Source: Methylobacillus flagellatus_A (GTDB lineage: Bacteria; Pseudomonadota; Gammaproteobacteria; Burkholderiales; Methylophilaceae). Taken from it: 64,000 nucleotides of DNA. The stretch lies in NCBI RefSeq assembly GCF_031344055.1, contig NZ_JADBEN010000004.1. One strand, given 5' to 3'. Of the stretch, positions 43,158-52,061 are shown in pieces (within the stretch, counting starts at the first letter, position 1; every line of letters starts with the position of its first letter). Below the pieces are notes generated by a model. The model saw only the letters and a program-made list of their open reading frames with translations. It was not told the DNA's origin and ran no database searches. The translations under genes and the position numbers were made by a program.

Positions 43158-44181
43158 TTCCCCGGTTTCCCGGCGCGTACTGGACCAGGCCATCGATTGG
43201 CAAGTGCGCATGAGTTCCGGGGAAAACACTGAGCGCGATGCGATCGCGCTGGAGTTCTGGCTTTCGGCGCATCCGGACCATGCCCGGGCCTGGCAACAGC
43301 TTGCCCGCCTGGATGCCTCGCTTGCTCCCGCCGAGTCCCAGCCTGTGCGCCATGTGCTGACCCAGCCGCTCAAGGCGCGCAAGGCCAAGCGCATCGCTGG
43401 CTCGCTGGGAGCGGTGCTGGCGATGGCATCGGCGGCCGCATTGTATGGCCAGTACCAGCCATGGAGCGGCTGGTTCGCGGATTACCATACCGCCACTGGC
43501 GAGCGGCAGTTGGTGGTGTTGCCCGACAATACCGTGATCCGTCTCAATACCCGCACCGCCATCGATATCGAGGAAGATGCGGAGCAGCGCACTATCGTCC
43601 TGCGTGATGGCGAGATTGAGGTGGAAACCGGTCATGGCGCTGTCGAAAACCGGCCATTGGTGGTGGCGACGCAGGCAGGGACTCTGCGTCCGCTCGGCAC
43701 GCGGTTCGTCGTGCGCAAGCTCGGCGAGGACACCGCCCTGCTTAGCGTGACGCAGGCCGCCGTGGGGGCACGGCCAGCCAGTTGCAGCCGCCGGGACAAT
43801 GAGGCATGCGACGCCGAAGTCCTGGTCGGGGAAGCGCAATCTATTGTTCTGCACCCGCAAGTATTGTCCCAGCCTTTGGCGAGCCCGCCGTTGATCGATG
43901 CGTGGAAGGACGGCATGCTGGTAGTGGAGAATGCGGCGCTGGAGGACGTGGTGGCGGAGCTGTCGCGTTATCATGTCGGTGTTATCAGGGTGCATCCTGA
44001 TGTGGGCAGGCTGCGGATTACAGGTACATTCCCCGTCGACGATATTGATTATTCCATCGCGGCGATCACGCAGGCATTGCCGGTGCGTGGGACCAATGTC
44101 GCCGGGTTGTGGCGGAATCTTACGCCCTTGAAAGATATCGGTTTTGCCCAGAAGCGCGAACAGAGCGTCAACGAAAAATAA
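43144..44181 (+). CDS. FecR-type anti-sigma regulator
   Basis: A 345-residue protein with a cytosolic N-terminal part that binds the sigma factor (DUF4880-like: VLDQAIDWQVRMSSGE, ALEFWLSAHPDHARAWQQL), one membrane helix near residue 85, and a periplasmic FecR domain (TATGERQLVVLPDNTVIRLNT style). The C-terminal STN-like part (NAALEDVVAELSRYHVGVIRV) contacts the receptor's signalling domain. The ATG at 43144 lies inside the sigma gene's end; the frame is open slightly further upstream. Confidence 0.9.
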   Translation: MSHPDSPVSRRVLDQAIDWQVRMSSGENTERDAIALEFWLSAHPDHARAWQQLARLDASLAPAESQPVRHVLTQPLKARKAKRIAGSLGAVLAMASAAALYGQYQPWSGWFADYHTATGERQLVVLPDNTVIRLNTRTAIDIEEDAEQRTIVLRDGEIEVETGHGAVENRPLVVATQAGTLRPLGTRFVVRKLGEDTALLSVTQAAVGARPASCSRRDNEACDAEVLVGEAQSIVLHPQVLSQPLASPPLIDAWKDGMLVVENAALEDVVAELSRYHVGVIRVHPDVGRLRITGTFPVDDIDYSIAAITQALPVRGTNVAGLWRNLTPLKDIGFAQKREQSVNEK

Positions 44182-44285
44182 CAAAAATAAGAATTTTTTC
44201 TATTTACCCCTATCACTTTTCCTGACTGCTTCGACAAATACAGGAAGGCGCCTGTTCCTGGCGCTCATTGACAGGGGAGTTCAGA

Positions 44286-46739
44286 TTGTTTTCCATCGTT
44301 TTTCCATCCATGAATCATGCGCAGCTCCGGCCGCTGGCCATGGCATTTGCTTTGGGCATGGCCGGTGTCTCTTCATTGCCAGCCTATGCAGCTGAGGCAG
44401 AGATTTCCCAGCCTTACGATATCCCGACAGCCTCGCTCGCGTCGACGCTGAATACGATCGCCAAGCAGGCTAGTGTTGCTTTGACGGTTGATGCCAGCCT
44501 GGTTGCAGATAAACAGGCCGCTGCCGTGCATGGCCGGTACACCGTGCAACAAGCCCTGGAACAGGCTCTGGTCGGTACAGGTCTCAGCCTGGTCGTGACC
44601 GAGGTGGGCAGCTTTAGCCTCAAGCCGGTTCCTGTGGCTGCCAGTCCGCGTAAGGCGGACGTGCTGCCGGAAGTCAGCGTGGTGGCAAAAACTGAAGGCC
44701 GTCGGCTGAGCGCCATGACCGGTGAGAGCATGTCCTATACTTCCAATATTGTGACCATCGGCAAGGGCGAGCAAAAGCTCAAAGATATACCGCAGTCCGT
44801 GAGTGTCCTGACGCGCCAGCGCATGGATGACATGGGCATTACTGATCTGCGCGACGCCGCCAATACCGTGACTGGGATGGTAGGCGTCGCGGGGGTGGGG
44901 CAGGGAATGGTACTTTCAGCGCGAGGCTTTCAAATCGATGCCTGGCAATATGACGGCGTTCCGATTCCGCGCAATACCTATGCACTGGGCAACTGGGGTG
45001 CAGAGGGCATGGTATTTTTCGACCGCTTGGAAGTATTGCGTGGAGCCTCGGGGCTGCTGCAGGGAACGGGCAGCCCCGGAGGCGCCGTCAACCTGGTGCG
45101 CAAGCGGGGGCAATTGGAGAAAGCCATCGTGATGACCGCCAAAGCGGGGTCTTGGGATCATTACGGGTTGCAGCTTGATGCAGGTGGGCCTTTGAATGAA
45201 GAAGGCAGCCTGCGCGGGCGCATCGTCATCGATGAGGATCGTACGAAATCTTTTATCGATTATGTTTGGCAAAATACCCGGTCGCTGTATGCCGCGCTGG
45301 ATTATGACTTGGGGCCCGATACCACGATCGGTATCGGCATCAGCAATTCGGAGAGCGATTCGCGCCCCATGATCCGCGGCTTGCCCCGTTATCCCGATGG
45401 CAGCGATATCGGCTTGTCACGCTCCACTTACGTTGGCGCGGTATGGAATCGTGCCGAGATCGATCAGACTACGCTATATGCCGATCTTGAGCACCATTTC
45501 AATAGCGACTGGAAAGTGAAGGTTTCCGCCCTGCGTATGCGCGAGAGAAATACCTCCGTACACCAGCGCATGCATGGAAATGTCGCTGCCGATGGTAGCG
45601 GGTTGACATTCGCCAACTGGGCTACGGATTTCGATGCCACCAAGACTGGTTTGGATATGTATGTGCGGGGCCAGTTTGAGGCATTTGCATTGAAAAATGA
45701 AGTGACCGTTGGCGCCAACTACTCGAAATACACTTCCAATGACATGTGGGCCCGCACTTTCACTCCCGGCGGCAATATTTTCGCCATCGATCACCACAGG
45801 CCTTGGCAGGATTACGCTTCCATCATGGCGGCTGGAGGCGTTGATAGCTTTACCAATTACGATGTGCGGCAAAAAGGCATCTATGGCAGCTGGCGGGTCA
45901 GATTGACGGAACCCTTGACTGCGATTGTGGGGGCACGCACCAGCTGGTATGACTATTCTTACACCAAGCCATCGACGAATTACGAGGCAGTCAATAATGT
46001 CGCCGGCGAAGTTACTCCCTATCTAGGTTTGGTCTATGCGTTGAGCGATCAATGGTCTATCTACGCGAGTTATACCGATGTCTTTGAACCCCAGTCGGAG
46101 AGGAACGTAAGCGGAAAGAGCCTAGACCCGATTATCGGCTCCAATTACGAGCTTGGTATCAAAGGCGAATTGATGGGCGGGTTGGTCAATACCTCGCTGG
46201 CATTATTCAGGTATGACCATGAAAACCGGGCCGTGACCGACTACGCTTCTGGTTTTGCCTGCAGTGGTAGCTATTGCTCCATCGCTTCGGGAAAAGTGCG
46301 TAGCGAGGGAGTGGAGGCAGAGGTGAGCGGCGAGGTGGCTGCTGGCTTGCAACTATCGGCTGGGTATACTTTCAACACGACGAAATTCATCAATGATCCA
46401 ATCAATGAAGGAAGGGTTTTCAGCCAATGGACCCCGAAACATATGCTGCGGATATGGGCCAATTACCAGTTTCCTGGTGAGTGGAGAAAGCTTAGCCTTG
46501 GGGGAGGGGTCAATGCACAGAGTCATACCCTGGGGTATAACCGGGAATATGAAGTGCCAGGGTTTTCGGTCTTGAATGCGCGCATGGCGTATCAAATGAC
46601 GCCTGAAGTATCGCTGGCGTTGAACATCAACAATATCCTGGATAAGCGCTACTACATTCCGGCGTATAACGAAACCAACGGCAACAATATGTATGGTGCG
46701 CCTAGAAATGCCATGCTGACCTTGAAGTACAGCTATTAA
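44286..46739 (+). CDS. TonB-dependent siderophore receptor with signalling (STN) domain
   Basis: An outer-membrane receptor of about 817 residues. Signal peptide, then an STN domain (YDIPTASLASTLNTIAKQAS) that signals to FecR, then the plug (KDIPQSVSVLTRQRMDD, LRGASGLLQGTGSPGGAVNLV) and a 22-strand barrel ending in a terminal aromatic (LTLKYSY). The plug resembles ferric-siderophore receptors such as FpvA and FhuE. I set the start at TTG 44286 because AGGGGAG precedes it by about 8 bases; ATG 44310 in the same frame lacks a ribosome binding site. The ligand is unknown. Confidence 0.88.
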   Translation: MFSIVFPSMNHAQLRPLAMAFALGMAGVSSLPAYAAEAEISQPYDIPTASLASTLNTIAKQASVALTVDASLVADKQAAAVHGRYTVQQALEQALVGTGLSLVVTEVGSFSLKPVPVAASPRKADVLPEVSVVAKTEGRRLSAMTGESMSYTSNIVTIGKGEQKLKDIPQSVSVLTRQRMDDMGITDLRDAANTVTGMVGVAGVGQGMVLSARGFQIDAWQYDGVPIPRNTYALGNWGAEGMVFFDRLEVLRGASGLLQGTGSPGGAVNLVRKRGQLEKAIVMTAKAGSWDHYGLQLDAGGPLNEEGSLRGRIVIDEDRTKSFIDYVWQNTRSLYAALDYDLGPDTTIGIGISNSESDSRPMIRGLPRYPDGSDIGLSRSTYVGAVWNRAEIDQTTLYADLEHHFNSDWKVKVSALRMRERNTSVHQRMHGNVAADGSGLTFANWATDFDATKTGLDMYVRGQFEAFALKNEVTVGANYSKYTSNDMWARTFTPGGNIFAIDHHRPWQDYASIMAAGGVDSFTNYDVRQKGIYGSWRVRLTEPLTAIVGARTSWYDYSYTKPSTNYEAVNNVAGEVTPYLGLVYALSDQWSIYASYTDVFEPQSERNVSGKSLDPIIGSNYELGIKGELMGGLVNTSLALFRYDHENRAVTDYASGFACSGSYCSIASGKVRSEGVEAEVSGEVAAGLQLSAGYTFNTTKFINDPINEGRVFSQWTPKHMLRIWANYQFPGEWRKLSLGGGVNAQSHTLGYNREYEVPGFSVLNARMAYQMTPEVSLALNINNILDKRYYIPAYNETNGNNMYGAPRNAMLTLKYSY

Positions 46740-46746
46740 GTTGCTT

Positions 46747-46777
46747 GGACAACAGGCCTTGCAAAGGCTTGTTGTCC
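46747..46777. terminator. Terminator hairpin between receptor and slmA
   Basis: GGACAACAGGCCTT and AAGGCTTGTTGTCC pair (one G-U) over the loop GCA. It lies between two convergent genes. The T-run on the plus side is weak (CTTTTATT), so it may serve both directions. Confidence 0.65.
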
Positions 46778-46787
46778 ATCTATGCTT

Positions 46788-47366
46788 TTATTCTTCCAGG
46801 CCGTATAGCAACGTCAGTTGCTGCTGCACGAATTCCATCGGCTTGCGCTTGAAGCCGCTCTTGGCGAACTGATGCCAGCGGCCGATCACGAAGCACAGCA
46901 GTAGGTTGGCTTGGGACTCGGGGTCGAACTTGCGGCCGGTCTGGGTTTCGGCAATGCGCAGGCTTTGCTTCAAGGTAGACTCGATACGGTCGAACAGTTG
47001 GTTGATGCGGATTTGCAGGGCAGGATCTTCGTTGACCAGCGCATCGCCGATCAGTACGCGGGTCATGCCGTGGTTTTTTTCCGCGAACAGCAGCAGGATG
47101 GTGACGATACGGCGTGCCTGGCGCAGGCCTTCCTCTTCTTCCGAGGTGATCTTGTTGATGAGGCCGAACAGCGTTTGCTCGATGAACTCGATCAGGCCGT
47201 CGAACATCCGAGCCTTGCTGGGGAAGTGGCGGTAGAGCGCTGCTTCGCTGACTTCCAGCTTGGCGGCCAGGGAAGCCGTAGTGATCTTTTCGCGTTTGGG
47301 CGATTCCAGCATCTTCGCCAGGGTTTCCAGGATTTGCTGCTTGCGTTCTCCGGGTTTCAAAGTCAT
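46788..47366 (-). CDS. slmA: Nucleoid occlusion factor SlmA (TetR fold)
   Basis: A 192-residue TetR-type protein that, bound to its DNA sites, blocks FtsZ assembly over the chromosome. The N-terminal helix-turn-helix ITTASLAAKLEVSEAALYRHFPSKARMFDGLIEFIE is very close to E. coli SlmA, including the stretch after the HTH that distinguishes it from ordinary TetR repressors. Its target FtsZ is encoded 10 kb upstream. The gene order slmA-HAD phosphatase-argB on the minus strand is common in Betaproteobacteria. Confidence 0.93.
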   Translation of the reverse strand: MTLKPGERKQQILETLAKMLESPKREKITTASLAAKLEVSEAALYRHFPSKARMFDGLIEFIEQTLFGLINKITSEEEEGLRQARRIVTILLLFAEKNHGMTRVLIGDALVNEDPALQIRINQLFDRIESTLKQSLRIAETQTGRKFDPESQANLLLCFVIGRWHQFAKSGFKRKPMEFVQQQLTLLYGLEE

Positions 47367-47407
47367 TTCTTTACCTCTTGATCCAGGCAGAAAGCCAGGC
47401 CGGAGCC

Positions 47408-48085
47408 TTATGTCCCCGGCTGCTGGCGATGTTCTGCATTGTTGTATGTTTTATAAATCCAAGTGTGCGGAAGCTCCAGCACGCTGGAAATCCTGGCATC
47501 GACATAACTGGCGCGCCTAGGCCTGGCAGAAACATGGATAGTCTTCATGCCCAGGCGCTTTGCCGTCATCAATGCCGGCAGGCTATCCTCCAGCAGGATG
47601 CAGCTGCCCGCGCTGACCTTGAGCGCCTGCAACAAGTGCTGGAAGCCGCGCATCGCGGGTTTAGGGTGGAAGCCACAGGATTCCACGCTGAACACCTGGT
47701 CGAACAAGTCGTCGATAGCCAGTAATTTTAACACTCTTTCGGCATAACTCATCGGCGCGTTAGTGAATACTACCTTACGGCCGGAGAGTTGCTGCAAGGT
47801 GTGCCGCAACCTTTTGACCGAGCGGACCATCTTGGGTAGGTCGTCAAGCTGGTGGGTGGTCTGGAGAAAATGATGTGGATGCACACGATGATGACGCATC
47901 AGGCCTTTGAGAGTGGCGCCGTAGATGCGCCAGTAATGCTGGCGCAACAGGCAGGCCGCTTCTTCTTCCAGACTGAGCTCGTTCATGATGTAGCGCGTCA
48001 TCTCGATGTGCAGATGCGGAAAGATTTCCGCATCTGCATCATGCAAGGTATTGTCGAGGTCGAAGATCCAGACCTTGTGTGACAT
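47408..48085 (-). CDS. HAD-family pyrimidine 5'-nucleotidase-like phosphatase
   Basis: A 225-residue HAD hydrolase. Motif I is VWIFDLDNTLHDADAEIFP with the nucleophilic aspartate, motif II VVFTNAP, motif III lysine in GFHPKPAMRGF, and motif IV ILLEDSLPALMTAKRLG. It matches the SDT1/pyrimidine 5'-nucleotidase group that dephosphorylates nucleotides; some relatives act on other phosphates. It lies between slmA and argB on the same strand. Confidence 0.85.
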   Translation of the reverse strand: MSHKVWIFDLDNTLHDADAEIFPHLHIEMTRYIMNELSLEEEAACLLRQHYWRIYGATLKGLMRHHRVHPHHFLQTTHQLDDLPKMVRSVKRLRHTLQQLSGRKVVFTNAPMSYAERVLKLLAIDDLFDQVFSVESCGFHPKPAMRGFQHLLQALKVSAGSCILLEDSLPALMTAKRLGMKTIHVSARPRRASYVDARISSVLELPHTWIYKTYNNAEHRQQPGT

Positions 48086-48107
48086 GAGTTTGGGCTAGAG
48101 TATACGC

Positions 48108-48992
48108 TTACTTGGCAGTGATGAGCGTGCCTACTCCGGCGTCGGTCAGGACTTCCAACAGCAAGGCGTGCTCGACGCGACCGTCGATGATATGCACGGA
48201 CTTGACACCGCTACGTGCAGCGTCCAGCGCCGAACTGATCTTAGGCAGCATGCCGCCGGACAGGGTGCCGTCGGCTACCAGGTCGTCGATCTGCTTCGGC
48301 GTGAGACCGGTGAGCAGGTTGCCTGTCTTGTCCAGTACGCCCGGGGTATTGGTGAGCAGGATCAATTTCTCGGCACCGAGGATTTCAGCCAGCTTGCCTG
48401 CCACGACGTCGGCGTTGATGTTATAGGTCTCTCCGTCCGCTCCCACGCCGATAGGCGCAATGACGGGAATGAAGTCGCCGCTGTCCAGGAACTGGATCAG
48501 GCTGGGGTCGATGCCGCTGATCTCGCCTACCTGGCCGATGTCGATCATGTTGGCCGGATTTTCCAGGTCTTGCACCAGCAGCTTGCGCGCATGGATGAAA
48601 TTGCCGTCCTGGCCGGTCAAGCCGACCGCTTTGCCGCCGTTGCGGTTGATCAGGTTGACGATCTCCTTGTTCACCTGGCCGCCCAGCACCATTTCCACGA
48701 TGTCCATGGTTTCTTCGTCGGTGACTCGCATGCCCTGAATGAATTCGCCCTTCTTGCCCAGCTTGTCCAGCAATTCGTTAATCTGCGGGCCGCCGCCGTG
48801 CACTACCACCGGGTTCATGCCGACCAGCTTGAGCAGTACGACATCGCTGGCGAAGCATTCTTTGAGGTGGGGGTCGGTCATGGCGTTGCCGCCGTACTTG
48901 ATGACGATGGTCTTGTCGAAAAAGCGCTTGATATAGGGCAAGGCTTCGGCGAGGGTTTGGGCTTTCTGGGCGGCGGTGGTTTGGTTGAGCAT
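48108..48992 (-). CDS. argB: Acetylglutamate kinase
   Basis: A 294-residue amino-acid kinase that phosphorylates N-acetylglutamate, step two of arginine synthesis. IKYGGNAM near residue 33, VHGGGPQINELLDKLG, and VIAPIGVGADGETYNINAD are family motifs. The length and N-terminal helix (ALPYIKRFFDKTI) suit the arginine-inhibited hexameric form. The first enzyme of the pathway, ArgA, is encoded about 3 kb away as an unusual fusion. Confidence 0.97.
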   Translation of the reverse strand: MLNQTTAAQKAQTLAEALPYIKRFFDKTIVIKYGGNAMTDPHLKECFASDVVLLKLVGMNPVVVHGGGPQINELLDKLGKKGEFIQGMRVTDEETMDIVEMVLGGQVNKEIVNLINRNGGKAVGLTGQDGNFIHARKLLVQDLENPANMIDIGQVGEISGIDPSLIQFLDSGDFIPVIAPIGVGADGETYNINADVVAGKLAEILGAEKLILLTNTPGVLDKTGNLLTGLTPKQIDDLVADGTLSGGMLPKISSALDAARSGVKSVHIIDGRVEHALLLEVLTDAGVGTLITAK

Positions 48993-49082
48993 CGACTCTC
49001 TCTGAAAATGCGAGTGAATGAATATGCGGCTATTTTAACTGGTTTAACATGAAAATCACGCGACAGCTCGCTAAAACTCCTG

Positions 49083-49287
49083 AGAGCCTGTTCACGATCT
49101 TTTCATAGGACGCATTGCCCCGGCAGGGTAGGCGATGCAGGGCGCAAACCGAAGGGCACGGCTTCAACACCCGCCCGCTCCGCGTTGCAGTCCTTGGCAA
49201 GGCAATAAGCATTACCTGCGGTCTGCGCCTTGACCGGACGCATCTTGGAACTATGCGCGTCCTATGAAAAGATCGTGAACAGGCTCT
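49083..49287. repeat. Structured inverted-repeat element, copy 2
   Basis: A 205-base element bounded by a 31-base perfect inverted repeat (49083-49113 and 49257-49287, beginning AGAGCCTGTTCACGATC). Its right half, 49149-49257, matches the core of copy 1 at 37823-37931 with 12 differences in 109 by hand count; the left part differs. The termini share AGARCCTGTTCA with copy 1. It lies between argB and fhs, whose start is 83 bases further on. Confidence 0.8.
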
Positions 49288-49370
49288 TACAAACCATGGA
49301 CGGCAGAGGTAAACTGAGTTCGAGAGCAATACCATCCTGGCATCCGTCAACAATCAGAACAGGGAAATGC

Positions 49371-51047
49371 ATGCCAAGCGATATTGAAATTGCCCAGCAG
49401 GCAAAACTCCGGAAGATCAGCGAGATTGCCGCCGGGCTCGGCCTGAGCGAAGACTCCATCACGCTTTACGGACAATACAAGGCCAAGATAGACCTCAATG
49501 CCAATCCGCAACTGCAAGCGCGGCCGGATGGCAAGCTGATCCTGGTGACGGCCATCAGCCCGAGTCCGGCGGGAGAGGGCAAGACCACGACCACGGTCGG
49601 CCTCGGCGACGCCTTGCAGCGTCTGGGCAAGCGCGCCGTCATCTGTCTGCGCGAACCTTCCATGGGGCCGGTATTCGGCATGAAGGGCGGTGCTGCCGGC
49701 GGCGGCTATGCACAGGTCGTGCCGATGGAGGATATCAACCTGCACTTCACCGGCGATTTTGCCGCGATCGCGTTAGCGCACAACCTGCTTGCCGCCATGA
49801 TCGACAACCACATCCATCACGGCAACGCCTTGCAGATCGACCCGCGCCAGGTCACGTGGAAGCGGGTGGTCGACATGAACGACCGGGCCTTGCGCCAGGT
49901 CGTGGTCGGGCTGGGCGGCAAGGTCAACGGCCAGCCGCGCGAGGACGGTTTCGATATCGTCGTGGCTTCGGAAGTGATGGCCGTATTTTGCCTGGCGGAC
50001 TCCCTCAAGGACCTGCGTACACGCCTGGGCAATATCGTGGTCGGATATACGTTCGCAGGCAAGCCGGTAACGGCGCAGGACCTCAAGGCGCATGGAGCGA
50101 TGGCCGCGCTGCTCAAGGATGCGATCAAGCCCAACCTGGTGCAGACGTTGGAGCATACGCCCGCGCTGGTGCACGGAGGGCCGTTTGCCAATATCGCCCA
50201 TGGCTGCAATTCAGTCATCGCCACGAGGACGGCGCTCAAGCTTGGTGAAATCGTCGTGACCGAGGCCGGGTTCGGCGCCGACCTGGGCGCCGAGAAGTTC
50301 GTCGATATCAAATGCCGCAAGGCCGGCCTGAAGCCGGATGCCTGCGTCATCGTGGCAACCGTCAGGGCGCTCAAGTACCACGGCGGCGTGGATGTTCCTG
50401 AGTTGGCAAAGGAGGATCTTGGCGCACTCGAGCGCGGCATTGTCAACCTGGAAAAACATGTGGAAAACGTCACGCAGCATTACGGCTTGCCTTCCGTGGT
50501 GGCGGTGAACCGCTTCGACCACGATACTGCGGCGGAGCTGGACCTGTTGGTCGAACGCATGGCCAGGCTGGGCGTCAAGGTGGTGCTGGCTGAGCATTGG
50601 GCAAAAGGCGGTGCCGGGGCGGCGGCGCTCGCGAATGCGGTGGTTGAGCTGATGGATGGCAGCGATATGCCAGGCATGCATTACGTCTATCAGGACGAGG
50701 ACAGGCTCTGGGACAAGTTAGGCAAGGTGGCGCGCAATATCTACGGTGCTGTCGAGGTGCATGCGCCCCGCCGCGTGCGTGCCATGATCGACAAGTTGCA
50801 GGACGAGGGCTGCGGGCATTATCCGATCTGTATTGCCAAGACCCAGTATTCGTTTTCCACCGACGCTTCCCAGCGCGGTCTGCCGCACGAGCATATTTTG
50901 ACGGTTCGGGCTGTACGGCTATGTGCCGGGGCAGAGTTTGTCGTGATGATTTGCGATGACATCATGACCATGCCTGGCCTGCCTGCCGTGCCCAGCGCCA
51001 CGCGTATCGATATCGACGAAGACGGGCGGGTGATCGGCTTGGATTGA
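49371..51047 (+). CDS. fhs: Formate-tetrahydrofolate ligase
   Basis: A 558-residue enzyme that makes 10-formyl-tetrahydrofolate from formate and ATP, or runs in reverse to give formate in methylotrophs. P-loop SPAGEGKTTTTVGLGD near residue 68; EPSMGPVFGMKGGAAGGG, TEAGFGADLGAEKF, and the folate-site FAKTQYS-like IAKTQYSFS with LPAVPSA. AGGGA precedes the ATG at 49371. The frame is open upstream into the repeat element, without similarity. Confidence 0.97.
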   Translation: MPSDIEIAQQAKLRKISEIAAGLGLSEDSITLYGQYKAKIDLNANPQLQARPDGKLILVTAISPSPAGEGKTTTTVGLGDALQRLGKRAVICLREPSMGPVFGMKGGAAGGGYAQVVPMEDINLHFTGDFAAIALAHNLLAAMIDNHIHHGNALQIDPRQVTWKRVVDMNDRALRQVVVGLGGKVNGQPREDGFDIVVASEVMAVFCLADSLKDLRTRLGNIVVGYTFAGKPVTAQDLKAHGAMAALLKDAIKPNLVQTLEHTPALVHGGPFANIAHGCNSVIATRTALKLGEIVVTEAGFGADLGAEKFVDIKCRKAGLKPDACVIVATVRALKYHGGVDVPELAKEDLGALERGIVNLEKHVENVTQHYGLPSVVAVNRFDHDTAAELDLLVERMARLGVKVVLAEHWAKGGAGAAALANAVVELMDGSDMPGMHYVYQDEDRLWDKLGKVARNIYGAVEVHAPRRVRAMIDKLQDEGCGHYPICIAKTQYSFSTDASQRGLPHEHILTVRAVRLCAGAEFVVMICDDIMTMPGLPAVPSATRIDIDEDGRVIGLD

Positions 51048-51079
51048 CGCAATGTGGAATGCGAGCCGGAAAAGAAAAA

Positions 51080-51112
51080 CGGCAACCTCCCTTAACTACA
51101 GAGAGGTTGCCG
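51080..51112 (-). terminator. Terminator of the PEP-CTERM gene, possibly bidirectional
   Basis: CGGCAACCTC and GAGGTTGCCG pair over 13 bases. The A-run at 51071-51079 gives a U-run on the minus-strand transcript. It lies between convergent fhs and the PEP-CTERM gene and may also stop fhs. Confidence 0.75.
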
Positions 51113-51146
51113 CACCGGGGTAGATGGTGAGGTAGCCAGCCGTGAA

Positions 51147-51896
51147 TCAGGCCTTCTTGCGGCGGGCTGCGAAGCCGACCAATGCCAAGCCACCGAGCAT
51201 CAAGGCATAAGCAGAAGGCTCGGGTACCGCGGCAGCGATCTGGTCTACCTGGAATGCCACAACGCTGCTGTGCAGGTGGACCAGGAATGAAATTTCATAA
51301 GAGGTGATTGGATCGCTGATGCCGCTGAAGTCCCAGGTGAAGTAGCCTACTGCGCCTTCAGCGACTGGGTTTTCAGGATCCCAAAAAGGAGAGTTCTCAT
51401 CGACTGGTGCATCGGACAGGGTGAAACTGCTTGCTGCCAGCAATTGATTGCCGCCATTGTAGCTCAGGTATACATCGGAAATTGCTGCGGCAAGGCCGCT
51501 TTGGCCGCCGAGAGATTGATTGCCTCCTGGGAATACTTCGCTCTGGAATACAATGGAGCCGATGTCGGAAATCAGCGTGTTATCGGTGATGCTGAACAGG
51601 GAATAGTCTGTGCCAGTCCATTGGTACAAACCAAGGGAGGCGGGATATGCATTACCGTATGTACGTGTTAATACAGCATCGCCGGCTGGCGCGTTGCTTA
51701 CAACGCCATCAACAAGCGCTTGTTGTCCAGCTGTACCGCTGCCCAGGCGGGAAGCGATAAGTTGGTTGAAGCCATCAGTCGCCAGTGAGTCTTCAACATC
51801 GGAAAAGTATTGGCTGGTAGAAGTTGCTGCCTGAGCGAAGGATGCGGCTGCAAGCAAGCTTAAAGCAAGGATACTTTGAGTGTAAGCAATTTTCAT
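51147..51896 (-). CDS. Exported PEP-CTERM sorting-domain protein
   Basis: A 249-residue protein with an N-terminal signal peptide (cut near AQAAT) and a C-terminal VPEPSAYALMLGG helix followed by AARRKKA, the PEP-CTERM signal recognised by exosortase EpsH-type systems. The middle is rich in Ser, Gly, Asn and beta-strand-like segments and matches nothing I know. Such proteins are usually delivered to the outer surface or exopolysaccharide matrix. AAGGGGAAATAA precedes the ATG. A Fur-box-like sequence lies about 100 bases upstream. No exosortase gene is in this window. Confidence 0.85.
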   Translation of the reverse strand: MKIAYTQSILALSLLAAASFAQAATSTSQYFSDVEDSLATDGFNQLIASRLGSGTAGQQALVDGVVSNAPAGDAVLTRTYGNAYPASLGLYQWTGTDYSLFSITDNTLISDIGSIVFQSEVFPGGNQSLGGQSGLAAAISDVYLSYNGGNQLLAASSFTLSDAPVDENSPFWDPENPVAEGAVGYFTWDFSGISDPITSYEISFLVHLHSSVVAFQVDQIAAAVPEPSAYALMLGGLALVGFAARRKKA

Positions 51897-51998
51897 TTAT
51901 TTCCCCTTGAATCTGTTTATGGGCCTGAGCACTATGAGCGTGACCGGCACTAAATTATCAATTAATGGGAATCAGTATTATTTCCATAATCGACAATT

Positions 51999-52017
51999 AA
52001 TAGTAATTATTCTCATT
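51999..52017 (-). promoter_or_regulatory. Candidate Fur box upstream of the PEP-CTERM gene
   Basis: AATAGTAATTATTCTCATT resembles 19-base Fur sites, and a second imperfect dyad (ATGGGAAT...ATTTCCAT, about 51965-51987) lies next to it. The rest of the 165-base gap is A+T-rich. No binding data are available, so this is inference from pattern. Confidence 0.4.
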
Positions 52018-52061
52018 TGAAAGGTCAATACTTTATTTTCCATTCCGGGAAAATGATTGGC

